Source of the DNA: Rhyacophila brunnea
Lineage: Eukaryota; Arthropoda; Insecta; Trichoptera; Rhyacophilidae
Reading direction: 5' to 3'
Length of the DNA stretch: 64,000 bases
NCBI GenBank assembly: GCA_022495005.1
Contig: JAGYXB010001097.1
Location: forward strand, 186,001-250,000
Positions 45,900 through 56,619 of this stretch are shown piece by piece. Position 1 is the stretch's first letter. Each line of letters starts with the position of its first letter. Position numbers and translations under genes: made by a program. The notes beneath the pieces are model-generated. The model had not been told where the DNA came from, did no database searches, and was given only the letters and a program-made list of their open reading frames with translations.

Positions 45900-46250
45900 C
45901 ATGTCGAATTTGAAGAAAATTTGTAAAATATTCGAGCTTTTTTGTGAGAAATTTTAAACTGTTTGCGGTGTCAAAAAACGTTAGATTTAACACCATATAC
46001 GAGATACGTATTTTGCAAACATGATCCCTATTCAAGGCAAGAAAAACTCTGTTCAAGAGTCGATGGTTGTATCTGTTCTAACGAATACATTTTTTGAAAG
46101 AAATTTGTATAATATTCCACCTTTTTTGTGTCAAAAAACGGTAAATTTAACGCAATATACGAGATACGTATTTTGCAAACTTGATCCCTATTCATGGCAA
46201 GAAAAACGCTGTTCAAGAGTTCGATGGTTGTGTCTGTTCTAACGAATATA
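45900..46250. repeat. Tandem duplication, unit about 165-180 bp
   Basis: The unit contains AAATTTGTA.AATATTC, TGTCAAAAAACG, ACGAGATACGTATTTTGC and CTGTTCAAGAGT, and occurs at about 45910-46085 and 46087-46250. It is non-coding; small frames across it arise from the repeat. Confidence 0.75.
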
Positions 46251-46798
46251 TTTTAATAAAAATATATTTTATCAATAATTATATTATTACTCTCTTGACT
46301 GCGAACCACTTAAGCCACAAATTAAATTAAATGACGCGAATAATAAATTAGTACCTCATTGTGGTGTCGTTGAAAATATTTCCAAGCAAATTACGCGTAC
46401 ACTTTATATTAGTCACCTCATTTTTTTTACTGGCAACATCAAAAACAAATTTGAACTTAGAATGAGCTGTCAAATAATGTCACTTTTATTTCACTCGGAC
46501 GTTCCCGCTCTAAGCAAAATTCACTTTCTGAGAATATTAAAAATACATATGTACAGATTTACCTGTTTCTTTTTCGTACGAAATAAAAAATATTAATTCT
46601 GGCTTGTCTCTAGCGTTGGTTGGTTGACAATATAAAGCTATATCGGCCGAAGTATTTAATTCTCATGTCAGGCTGCATGTTTTCTTTTTGCATTCATTTA
46701 ATTTTGGAAATAGCCATTTACGAGTATAAACGCTTTGAAATTCCGTAAAGCTACGAGAAATCTAGTTATTGCATACATGCGAAGTTTATATATTACTA
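46251..46798. other. AT-rich non-coding spacer
   Basis: No gene or delimited element was recognised between the tandem duplication and the Helitron. Confidence 0.4.
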
Positions 46799-48670
46799 CT
46801 AGCTGACCCGGCAAACGTTGTTCTGCCATATAAACTATTTCTAGTAAATATTTTGGTTATTAAATAAAAAATAACGAATGTATCGTAAGTGTGTGGGGAT
46901 GGGATATATGACAGAAAGAGGAATAGAGCGCTGTAGACGATGACCGCCGATAAAAACAAAAAAACATCAACCATTCATTTTCTCAATTCAAAATGAGTAA
47001 TGATGTTCATAATGAATGAATTACCTGTGACAGGATCTCGTTGTGTAATGTTTATGCAATATCCATCTTGTCCCTTCCAGAAAATTAGCGAATATTGGAG
47101 AGCGTCCTATGAACGGTGTGTGTCAGCGATGAACTCCAGATTATTGTTTCTTCTTCGAATCACGATTTCTCGCGTCGATGTGCGGTCGCCAACCATGATT
47201 CCAGCAATGTCGTCAACAACAGTCGCATTGAATCGACGTACGTGCTCTCCAGCTGGTGTTTTATCAGGATTGATGACAATAGCGTGATTGTCACTTTGCA
47301 ATTCGTGCATGTGTGCTTTGAAGAATTTCATTAATTCATTGTGCTCATTCAACAGGGCGTCAAGTTCGCCGACGATGCGCCTGGCATTAGGCGAATTGAG
47401 GCTATTGTAGCCGCAACGTGCAACCACATGATTGATGTCCTCACCGCCCATGAAGTAGATTTGTAAAAATTTATGTGGTTCGTTTGGCATTGGCAGCAAT
47501 GAGCCTACTTTGCGGTATACTTGGCCTTTGATTTTGAACGTAGAATGGAATTGTTGACCATTTTCCGCAGTATTGTGAACTATTTCTGTTGCTCCGAACG
47601 AAGTCTTTTGGAAGCATGAATTGAATGTGCGAATGGACTTCAGGAACAGGTTTGAATCTGGAACCGTGCCGATGAGCAAGCCGTTCAATGGTTCTGGTGG
47701 TATCTCAATTTCTGGTAGTTGCACTTTTCCTGATGCGCAACACATCCCGGCTGACTCATGTTTGAATTTGAGCGCATGCCAATGGGGACATTCTTTGTCC
47801 ATAGCACCAATCAGCACTTTCGGATGAGCGGAATATTCAATATCTGGCTCGTACACGAATGCGAGACGAAAGAACGAAGCGGATGTAAATGTTTGATGTA
47901 CTTGTTGGCGTTGTCGGTCATTTGCTCTACGTGTGTTAACTACGAACCGGTGGGCTTGGCTCCGTTCCAATTGTCGTTGTTGATTTCGTTCAGCTCGTGC
48001 CTCTTGTGATTGGGATGCACGCAATTGCGATATGCTTACACGCACGTTTTTGTTATCTTGTTGGGTTTGTTCGTCTGTTCTTTCTGCTCTACTATTTTGC
48101 ATGTTTGTTGCTTTATTCGTTCTATGGCCCGAATGGCCCCCCTTGCGTCTTGATAGCATTGTGTACTGTAATACACGCACATAAAAATAGATAAATTAAA
48201 ATAAATCGTACAAAATTTCGCACGCACTGCGTTGTGATATGCCGAATGAAATGTCAAAATGACGCGACGCTTCTCTTGAATTCTTCTCAGACGTAGCGCC
48301 ATCTGTCATTCAACAACATAAATAATTTTGTTCTGTTTGAAATACGAACGACGGTTAAATTTGTTCATACAAAAATAATAAAATCGCGATTAAAAAATGG
48401 GAGGGTGGGGGTAGGAAGGTGAAAGTTTGGAGTTATAGGTATTTTTTGATGCAAAATATTTAAAAAAATACAAAAAGAAATTTTTAAAAAAATAAAAGAA
48501 AAAAATTTCTGGATAGAGATACCCTAATCCCTTAGCGGTATGAAATATACTTGTTGACCTATTCTCATACCTAACAAATATGAATAAAAAAAATTATAAA
48601 AATCGGTCGAGCCATTTCGGAGGAGTTCGACCACAAACATCGTGACACGAGATTTTTATATATATAGAGA
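46799..48670 (-). mobile_element. Helitron, internally deleted, with both termini
   Basis: Read on the minus strand, it starts TCTCTATATATATAAAAATC after an A (48671) and ends ...GTTTGCCGGGTCAGCTAG before a T (46798). The 5' TC, 3' CTAG and A/T insertion site are the defining Helitron marks. A short GC-rich hairpin (GGCAGA...TTTGCC at 46810-46827) precedes the 3' end. At 1872 bp it is far shorter than an autonomous Helitron; the rolling-circle nuclease and helicase are absent and only an N-terminal coding piece remains. Confidence 0.9.
47107..48180 (-). pseudogene. Truncated N-terminal region of a Helitron replicase/helicase
   Basis: The 357-codon frame begins with a Q/R-rich segment. It continues with a Cys/His region (CPHWHALKFKHES.GMCC) and the Helitron-like N domain, including FHSTFKIKGQVYRKVGSL, LQIYFMGG, NPDKTPAGEHVRRFN and DDIAGIMVGD. 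A TAG at 47107-47109 ends it after FIADTHRS. The same frame continues beyond the TAG as a recognisable Helitron reading (LIFWKGQDGYCINI, RDPVTG) until about 47017, where homology stops at a GTAATT that resembles a splice donor, and a TGA follows at 46975-46977. The HUH nuclease and helicase are missing. The product, if any, would be an N-terminal fragment without catalytic function. Confidence 0.88.
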
Positions 48671-49338
48671 TTATAAAAATGGTTAGCTGGAAAACGATAT
48701 ATTATAATATTATTTATGATATTTTATAAAACTTTTCCTATTTCTCGTGCCATGCAAAGGAGGCGACTAAATTTTTCCGGTGCAACCCTTTTTTATACGA
48801 TATCAAAGATACGTTTTCCTTCGCTATGACATCCTTATGTGACTACTGCTGTGCCTGTTATTATATTATTGTCATTCAGTCTGCCGCCATGCGAGTGAAT
48901 AAACAAACATTGTGCACATTATTTATGGCAATTAATAGTAATAGGTAGGTACTTACTTACTCATACGCAAAGAATAAACCAATGCAGGTAAATGAACCTG
49001 TCAGAAGTGTTACTTATTTCCATATACATATTTTGTTATTATGGGAAACACTTGTTTTAAAATCAAGTTATTGTTTAAATCACATAAAAAATATCATACC
49101 AATGGAGCATGTTTATTAATCCTCGTAAAAGATACTTAATCAAAATCATCTGATATTTTTTTTAAATCTCAACGGAACTAATAAAAATATTATATGTTGG
49201 CCTGATAAACATAAGTAGGATTTGGCATTACACTAATTTTTGTCAGCGTTTAAATCATTCGCCTACTTTACTACTTCAATAATTGTGGATAAAGAGGTTT
49301 TTTCACAAATTAGGTTTTTCACTATAGTGGGTATAGGC
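48671..49338. other. AT-rich non-coding spacer
   Basis: Nothing recognisable; no exon or terminal repeats. Confidence 0.4.
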
Positions 49339-50137
49339 CAGTGGTCGGCAAACCGCGGCTCGCGAGCCACATGCGGCTCTTTGGCCACTTGAGTGCGGCT
49401 CTTCCACAAATGCCCTCTGCCCTATTTAGCATGGCTACAAAGAAGCAAAAAAAAAACGGAAGATGAAAACCGTGAATTTAAAGTTGAATGGACCGAGACT
49501 TTCGCGTTTGTTCAAAACTTAAATGACCTACCGACCTGTATTATTTGTCGGGGGAAAATTGGCGCATAACAAGAGGTCAAATTTGAAGAGACACTTTACA
49601 ACTAAACATGCCCTGTCACGTCATATAGCACTAAATATCATGTCGGTGATGCAAGAAAGAAAGCAGTTGAGAAACTTTAGATGAGTCAAGAAAAATCAAG
49701 CTCTGTATTTAATTACTGAAGACAATCTTCCAGCAATGTTATTATTGCTAGTTTTGTGGTTAGTAAAGAGATTTCTAAGAGAAGAAATCAAGAGTAAATT
49801 GAGAAGTCGTCTTATTGATGAGAACCTGGAATTATGCTTAAAATTAAAAACAACAACATGAAAACCTGACATCCCAAGCTATCCAAGGAGATGCTAGACC
49901 ACTATTCACATTGAGTGTTTATCAGTCATTGTCATGATTTAATTTTATGGATATCATACTAACAATTTAATTTTTATCAATAAATAAGATCATTATTACG
50001 TATGATATCAAGTTAATAAACATTTTACTTACATATTATATAATTTAAGATTAAGAAATTTGGCTCTCAAAAGAAATCTCAATCGTTGTACTGTTGATAT
50101 TTGGCTCTGTTGACAAATGAGTTTGCCGACCACTGGA
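49339..50137 (+). mobile_element. hAT transposon deletion derivative (GTF2IRD2/ZBED-like transposase family)
   Basis: The ends CAGTGGTCGGCAAACCGCGG and, reversed, CAGTGGTCGGCAAACTCATT are typical hAT termini. The near-duplications GTATAGGC (49331-49338) and CTATAGGC (50138-50145) flank it. At 799 bp it retains only the first and last parts of the transposase gene, as expected for an internally deleted copy. Confidence 0.82.
49431..49866 (+). pseudogene. hAT transposase remnant: BED-like finger and C-terminal tail
   Basis: From ATG 49431 broken frames give MATKKQKK, then EFKVEWTETFAF, a Cys pair (TCIICRGK) and a His pair (SNLKRHFTTKH). This is the BED-type zinc finger start of the hAT transposases resembling general transcription factor II-I repeat protein 2. 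After a large deletion, 49799-49861 reads LRSRLIDENLELCLKLKTTT, the C-terminal dimerisation tail of the same family. At least two frameshifts in the first part (around 49455 and 49565) and the missing catalytic core make it inactive. Confidence 0.78.
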
Positions 50138-50145
50138 CTATAGGC

Positions 50146-50425
50146 GGTATTAAAATGTATTCGCCAAAAGCTACAACAATGCAGCTACGACAACTCCGCT
50201 GTCGAATAAGTACCTAGGGATTGGCAATACACCGTCGACTTCGAATGGTTAGCTTTAGGTTGTTTCTATGACATCTTTCGACAGGTACCTACAATGCAAT
50301 TGATAAAACTTTACCTGTAAATTATTATTTGTACACCTGTATTGGGAAAAGTGAATGCATTACGATAATTAAAAAAATAAACTTCATAACAACCCATACA
50401 AAAAATATTGTACAAATCGACTTAC
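50146..50425. other. Putative intron sequence
   Basis: It lies directly downstream (minus strand) of the GTAAGT donor of the exon 50426-50604. No separate feature was seen. Confidence 0.4.
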
Positions 50426-50604
50426 CTCATCATCGTCGCTCTCTTGGACGGCTAGTACTGCATCTCCAGGGGCGCCAAGATTACCAAGATCCAGCTCTTG
50501 GAGACCAACACCTGACAGGTGAAGTTGGCGCTCAGCCAACTGCAAGGATGCACCAATATCGTCTTCATCCGCCAGGTCTGCGGAGTCTTTCGGGATTGCA
50601 CCAT
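50426..50604 (-). CDS. Internal exon of unrecognised minus-strand gene
   Basis: On the minus strand a 179-nt block is open in one frame and reads GAIPKDSADLADEDD..., LQLAERQLHLSG, LQELDLGNLGAPGD and QESDDDE. It is preceded by a good acceptor (GATTTTTCTGAGTAG) and followed by the consensus donor GTAAGT (50420-50425). The exon begins with two bases of a split codon, exactly complementing the single base left at the end of the exon 55828-56524, so the two splice in frame (giving SK-N-GAIP). The peptide is acidic at the end and leucine/glutamine-rich in the middle; no family was recognised. It ends on a codon boundary, so the next exon (not identified) should start in phase 0. Confidence 0.72.
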
Positions 50605-51450
50605 CTACTCAGAAAAATCAATACTGATTAGAATGCCTATAGCATAGAGGTATTAAATAAAAAGAGGGGCAAAGGCAAAGAATCGGCTTTCTCATACAAC
50701 TGAATGAAGCAGGCCAACAATAGACGACAACTTACGAGAAATAGCGACGCGATAAAAAAAAATGTAGGGCATCACGGAGAATTTACTTTGGTCATTATAA
50801 CCCTACCATATAATATAATGTTAAGGTGGAAATTTTGCCGCAAATTGATTACCAGCCTGCCTCACCATACTTTCATATAACCTGCCACTCCTAGGCATAT
50901 AGTCGCTAGACTTGTAGTTAGCCGCTCAAAACCCATTAGATAGTCTCTAGGTATTAAAATAATTATTCTGATAGCAAACAGAACTAGTCTAAAAGTGACT
51001 GAAGCTCTTTACAGGCCTATAGAGTCCACAAGGGAACGAGGGCGCTAGACCCAGGGCTGATCCTATTAGGTGCGAGGCCCGATTGGAGGATATCGCGAGA
51101 CCCATACGATAAAAAATAACAATCTAATTTTAATTTTCCATATAAATCCATGCATCCAAACAATTGGCTGTTTTAATTCGTATAAATTATACAAAGTTGG
51201 TTTATTTGAAACAGGCTTCTTTCTTTCTAGGTAAATCACAATACAGCAGGATACCTGATAGCTTAGTATATACATATGTAGAAAATAGCTTTCACGAATT
51301 TATATTAAACACGTTTATGAGGGCGAATTACAATAATAAAAATGTACATTAAATCAAAACATTTTAAATGTTCCATTAATGTTATAGCATAATATGACGG
51401 TAGCATCGCAGGCGAAAGTATCTCACAACGATGGAATCTACGATATATGT
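50605..51450. other. Intron segment, non-coding
   Basis: This lies inside the proposed intron 50605-55827. No exon was recognised; short frames near 51066-51352 have no supporting splice signals. Confidence 0.4.
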
Positions 51451-51829
51451 CGCACACTGAGATCTATAGGGCCATAACTGCAATTACATGATCTTGAGTA
51501 ATTCGAGTTTAAATGTTAAATAATTAACTACAATTTAATTAATTGCAGTAGACTGCTGAAAAATACGGCGGTCTAGCACAATAAATATTGTACCAGAGAT
51601 GAAATATTTTTTTAGGCAAAAGGGCCTCATGTAAGAAAATTCCTCTATATAGCTCTAAATTAGAATTTTAAATATAAAATAACTATGGACACAATTGTGT
51701 AGGATGCCACTGCTTCCAAGCAGCAGTTAATGCCATATAGCATTAAAAATAGATTTTTTTCTATCGAACTGCATTCATAACTCATTTTTGGTTTTTTTGC
51801 AGTTATGACCCTATATATCTCAGTGTGCG
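51451..51829. mobile_element. MITE with CGCACACTGAGAT ends
   Basis: A roughly 33-bp inverted pair (CGCACACTGAGATCTATAGG... at 51451 and its complement ending CAGTGTGCG at 51829) encloses AT-rich non-coding DNA of 379 bp. The second half of the repeat (CATAACTGCAA) is also paired. No target duplication is clear, so the superfamily is unknown. Confidence 0.6.
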
Positions 51830-52654
51830 ATGTGTGCGCGTTATTCTTAATTTCTGGCTTCATTTTCTGTCTCTAAACAACGAATGACCTGCCTACTTCC
51901 ACGTGACATTACTGCTTTTATATATAATATATTAATTTAAAAACAAATAATGCAGGAATTTTTTTATGCTTTGAGTAATATTTTGCACCATGCGTGTGAG
52001 AAATATGCATATTATTTTTAAATTTTAATATAATTTAATAACTTCGTAACTGGTTTTAACTCGTCGGAGGCCCCCTTTTAAATTTTCTGACGTATTGGTT
52101 GCGTTATTTGCGTTAAAGGAACGCGTCGCTCCACAGCTTGCGTGCTAAAGCTAGAATTAATTAGGTAATGTAAAAAAACACGTCAAACGGTTTACAAGAA
52201 CTCTTGTTTGTTTGTGCGCCTACGCACACCGTTTACGCACCTTATTAATTAACTTCGCTAAAAAACTAAAATGGGTCAATTGGTCCACGTACAATATCAT
52301 GATTTGTTTTCCACCTCCTCCTTTGACAGGTCTTGGTCGTGTTCGCATTGGAGTAATTAGCGCTGATTCTGTCTGATTGACGTGACCTGCCAGAGACGCA
52401 GTACTTTGTAAAGATATATTGTAGTATCTCTAACGACGAAATTTAATGATCATTAAGATCAAATGATCCACCTACGCCATTCGCAATTGGAGCAGAATAT
52501 AGTCGGATAGTTATCAGAATTGAAGTGCCCTGCTAGACAGTTCTGATTAAGATATGGTAATTAACTGATAAAAATATACCTATTGACTTAATTTGGGGTG
52601 AACAACCTGTCGCAATTGAAGAATTTTCATCGTTACCAATTTGACAAATATCCA
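51830..52654. other. Intron segment with repeat fragments
   Basis: A fragment GTCTCTAAACAACGAATGACCTGCC...CACGTGACATTACTG at 51870-51915 resembles one end of the CAGTGACGTCC family. No gene was seen. Confidence 0.4.
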
Positions 52655-52942
52655 AACTTGTGTCCGGAAACTTCTACGTATGGAGTTCGCCGTATCACAG
52701 TTCACCGTGAAATAGTACTGACATAAAATACATAATGCAAATAAATAAAACACTTCTTATTGTTGGTTCTTTTCGGTTTACAGGAAGCCAGCAGCAAACA
52801 AATTTTGAAAATAGCCAATATACTGGATTATATGTTAGGTTAGATTAAGTTTTCATTCTTGAATTCGTGAATTTTGCCAAAATTGGCTATGAACATTGAA
52901 TTAATGTTCATATTTAATCTAATAAAATTGGAGACCGTATGG

Positions 52943-53726
52943 CAGCGATTTCCAAACTGGGTGGCGCGGACTGTTGCAAAGGGAGGCGCGAAAAATTTAA
53001 CACAATAATGTAGCCACAGGTTTGCAGTTTGCAAGTACATAGTTTATAAAACGGCAGCTAGTTATAAACTACATAAAAAACAGTCCTATAAAAGTTAGGT
53101 TGTTTGCAAACATATATGAAGATATGGAGACTAATTTTATTATACTTACCTCATTTCTATACTATTGTGCATGGCCCCCACAAGACGGGGGCTGACAGGG
53201 CTCCAGCCTGGGGGGCCGGTGTTGCAGCTCGACCAGTTAAGTGAGATAAACACACACCACAAGTTCGTTTTATTAGTAAAAGTGGCGCTGTTTCAGTTAC
53301 AGAATATTAACATTTGATAATATACCTATGTAGATGTGTGATACAATTTGATATGATTGTGTGGTGTGTGTGATTGATAATACTTCTACCCGTAGAATTT
53401 TATTTTAGTGTATTTCCTGACTAATAAAAATGGCTATATGGAAACAAAAACCTTTGCTACATTTTCGTTGAATCGAACTGAAGAATAATATAATACTTTG
53501 TCAATAAAAGCAATGCGAGTAGGAACTGCTACCATTTCGTAACATCATAATATTTATGCGAAACGGAATTTTCTGCATTAGATGCAATGAAATCCACATA
53601 TCGAGCCCGTTTAGTAGAAAAAAGCACTTTGTGTAAAAATGTATTTAATTAAATAAAGGAGGGGAGGCGCCAAGATTAGATTGTTTTAAAAGGGAGGCGT
53701 AGTAACGTAAAATTTTGAAACCACTG
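52943..53726. mobile_element. hAT-type element with CAGTGGTTTCAAA ends
   Basis: The left end CAGCGATTTCCAAACTGG pairs with the right end TTTTGAAACCACTG, and the duplication CCGTATGG is perfect at 52935-52942 and 53727-53734. It contains a truncated CATGGCCCCC-family MITE starting at 53174. At 784 bp it has no transposase. Confidence 0.87.
53174..53300 (+). mobile_element. CATGGCCCCC-family MITE fragment
   Basis: The left end CATGGCCCCCACAAGACGG and the following block match 8137-8265. The right end is not found; similarity fades after about 53300. Confidence 0.65.
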
Positions 53727-53760
53727 CCGTATGGTATACGAACTCACCATCGAAATACGA

Positions 53761-54758
53761 CATACGAAATACCATCCAAACTAGTGTTTATGATTTCTCG
53801 GCTTTTTGATTCTCGAGAATTAGAAGTTCGTTTTTAGGTTTATAAATAGTTCGTTTAGAACCAGGTTAAAGAGCTACTGCTGCTTTCGTTAGCTTTTCTG
53901 AACGACCAATTACAAATTTTTTACGTTACCAGTTACAAATACGAGTATTAACGTCAATTTCACTTTTCGACGCGTTAATAATTTATCGAGAAAAGAGATA
54001 CCTATAAATATCATTATTTTTTCAGAACTCTCAATCATAACCTCTACAATTGAGTTATTCAAGATCAACCTCATACTTGTGAAACATCGCAAATGTACGG
54101 TTATCCACTCAAAATAATTAATACCCAGTAACTAATATTATTTTCATACCGTTTAGGTATCACTATCAGACACCACGTGTAAATCTGTATTCAATTATTG
54201 GTATTGAATTGAGACACACACGATGGTCGCGGCTTAAGGCGATACCTTTACCTACTAGAGGCACCTAGCGGGAAAAATACGGAGCTTACAATTTGAAACA
54301 CTTTTTTGATAATTTACAATTTAAATCATATTAATTAATAAATATGTATCTGAAAACATTAAGAAGGAAAATATTTTTTATTTAAAGTCAAAGATAAACT
54401 TACAATTAATTCTAAAAAAATGTGAATTTGTTACATATTTACGTACACAGTTACGTTATTATTACATTATATTTTATGGTCATATTTATTATTAAAATTT
54501 AGTTTATTAAGTTTTCAATTTCTCCCTGTACAGATTTTTGACTAATTCATAGTTTTAATATTTTTTATATTTATTTAAAAAAAACATCGACTTTTATGAA
54601 AATATAAATGTGTACTTATAACTTGAAATCCTTTTTATTTGTATGAAATCTTATTTAGGTATGGTCTTAACATTTAAACATGGAATAGCTCTCAAATGTT
54701 TTTTATTATAATGGTAAGAAACAAGTTTCAATTAATTTACAATTTCATTTTTGTCACA
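53761..54758. other. Intron segment, AT-rich
   Basis: A head-only SINE fragment (CACGATGGTCGCGGCTTAAGGCG) lies at 54220-54243. Otherwise featureless. Confidence 0.4.
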
Positions 54759-55013
54759 CCCACGATGGCCGCGAGGCTTAAGCGTCGGCCTATAGCGTCG
54801 TGGGGTCCCATGTTCGAATCCTGGGTCTGGTAAGTACACAATATATTGTTTTACAATGTGTGTATGAGTCAGAGTGTCAGAGTATGGACCTAATAGGTTG
54901 AGCAAGTGGTTAACATTCATTTCTCGTAAAAACTAAATCTGTTAATACAAACATCCACTCTGTGGAGGCCCATATTATGATCTTATTAAGATTGGACATG
55001 GTCGAAAAAAAAA
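54759..55013 (+). mobile_element. tRNA-derived SINE
   Basis: The head has an A-box region (GATGGCCGCGAGGCTTAAGC) and a B-box (GTTCGAATCC), followed by a body with GGACCTAATAGGTTGAGCAA and GTGGAGGCCCATA and an A-run at 55005-55013. The same body occurs at 32605-32800. Target duplications are not obvious. Confidence 0.75.
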
Positions 55014-55380
55014 TGAATGTGGATTTAGACATGTATACCAAACAAAGATAAGTATAAAACCACTACTTTTCAGGAGAGTCAAAGGAAGATTCGATTTTGG
55101 ACAACTTTATATAGGAACTTCTATGTTTTTTTGAATTTTACTAATTTTACTCAGCGGTCTTGGCTCAGTCCCTTTCATTCATTATGCAGTATGTTTATTA
55201 TATCTTATTTAATTAACTATTACTTTTATTCAACGAATAATTCACAAGATTTAAGAATGTACCATCCTGATTATTGAACATACATAATTCTGAAAATCAA
55301 TCGCCTACCGTAATTCAATTTGGAGAGCACTTATGAGCGGTATTAAAAACGTCAATAGTCAAAATGTGTCGTAATTTTGC

Positions 55381-55455
55381 ATGGCAGTCATAGCATAGTG
55401 ATAATCCACAGGGCGCGATACCCAAGAGACGTAGGTTCGATTCCTGCCGGGTGTC
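55381..55455 (+). mobile_element. tRNA-like SINE head
   Basis: TGGCAGTCATAGCATAGTGA (A-box-like) and GGTTCGATTCCTGCC (B-box-like) are spaced as in a tRNA. No convincing acceptor stem or anticodon arm was established, so it is called SINE-like. Confidence 0.5.
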
Positions 55456-55596
55456 TTACTTTTTTCGAAAAAGATTTTTTCTATTGGCTATATTTTCTCA
55501 TGAGTATTTTCAGAAGTATTTACCTATGTTCAATAGCATATTTAACTAATGTGTCCCTTTTTATTCGCACACAAATATATTATATTATAGTGTCGA

Positions 55597-55795
55597 GACA
55601 ACAGGTGGGAAACACTAGTCATCCAGTGGTTCCCAAGAAGTAGAAAACGTTCGAATGATTGAGACTGCTTGAACCACTGAAATACTTCAGTTTTGTGGAA
55701 ATAAGTGGAAATGCAATTCATAGAACCGAGAGAAATGTAATCGGCTCGGAAAGATCTTCATCTAGCAGTGGATTGATCCAAGCGGATGATAACGA
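55597..55795 (+). pseudogene. RTE-clade retrotransposon 3' remnant
   Basis: The stretch AACAGGTGGGAAACACTAG, TCATCCAGTGGTTCCCAAGAAG ... ATCTTCATCTAGCAGTGG, ATTGATCCAAGCGGATGATAA is a diverged copy of the 3' end seen at 16763-17039. Frames are broken throughout. It lies just inside the intron, about 30 bp from the donor of the exon 55828-56524. Confidence 0.65.
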
Positions 55796-55827
55796 GTATT
55801 ATTGAACAAATAAGTGTATAAACTCAC

Positions 55828-56524
55828 TTTTGCTGTCATCGTCGACCCACCGCATTGTGGCAGCAGGCACGGCACGCCGACTGGCGGACTGTGAACCGAC
55901 TGGAAAAGGTGGTGCATGGGCGGAATTATCTTTAGCTCCTGTCCTCGGCATACGAAGCGGAGGAATCACACTGGCCAGATCACGAATCCGCGTATTAAAA
56001 CTTTTCACAGCCGGCCTGACTTGCGCCCTCTGGAGACCACTACCAGCCAACAGCGAAGTCACCACTCGCTTAGGAGGACCGACACTTTCAACACCGGGTG
56101 TCGGAAACAGTATCATAGACTCTTCTTCCTTAAGACCTTCTTCAGTGGTTCTATCACGATTGCCTTCATCGTCTGATTCGTCACTTGGAGAAGTAGCATC
56201 AAGATATGCAAAGTTATAAGAATCGTCTACACGTTTCTCGCGAGGAATTTCTAGATAGACTGGCTTTTCTGATCTACAAACAGGTTGTTCTGTAGCTGAA
56301 AGGCTTCTTCCGGGAGGCTGGCGAGATTTTCCAATCGTAGTTTTAGGAGTGTCCTTTTCTTCCGGTGGTGGTAAACCTGGTCCTGCCCGAGCCGGGTGAG
56401 GGGCAGAGAAACTTCGCATGGTCTCTGGAACAACTCTTCCTCTGCCTTTGACCCAAGTCCTCTGGTCCGATCTAGAGTTATCCGTCATTCTTTTTCGCAT
56501 AATATTATTCTGTCGCCGCTTCAT
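55828..56524 (-). CDS. 5' coding exon of unrecognised minus-strand gene
   Basis: From ATG at 56524-56522 the frame is open for 232 codons to a consensus donor GTGAGT at 55822-55827, leaving one base of a split codon that joins in frame with the exon 50426-50604. The predicted N-terminal part is basic (KRRQNNIMRKRM, RTWVKGRGR), then Pro/Ser-rich (PARAGPGLPPPEEKD), then acidic (SPSDESDDEGNRD, EEGLKEEES), and ends MRWVDDDSK. It looks intrinsically disordered, with no signal peptide, transmembrane segment or recognised domain. The frame stays open upstream to about 56619 without another ATG, so an earlier spliced start is possible. Base composition is clearly less AT-rich than the flanks. Confidence 0.72.
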
Positions 56525-56619
56525 ACGGAACGGGTACTTCGGTTGGCGCTGTATTTTGACGGCGAAGGGAGTCTTGTGTTGTATACGATTATTTAAGTTG
56601 TAGAAATATTTAAGTAATT

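Larger units (their letters stand above)
52655..53760. repeat. Copy of the 4730-type repeat, split by a hAT element
   Basis: The first part (52655-52942) matches about 4730-5370, with CGTATCACAGTTCACCGTGA, ACAGGAAGCCAGCA, TTAGGTTAGATTAAG and AATAAAATTGGAGACCGTAT. It continues after the hAT element as GTATACGAACTCACCAT (53735-53760). It is non-coding. Confidence 0.7.

Noticed and set aside
47000..48194. Several plus-strand frames over the Helitron
   Set aside because: Antisense shadows of the Helitron coding sequence.
55830..56219. Long plus-strand open frame opposite the 55828-56524 exon
   Set aside because: It is the shadow of the minus-strand exon, with no splice or composition support of its own.
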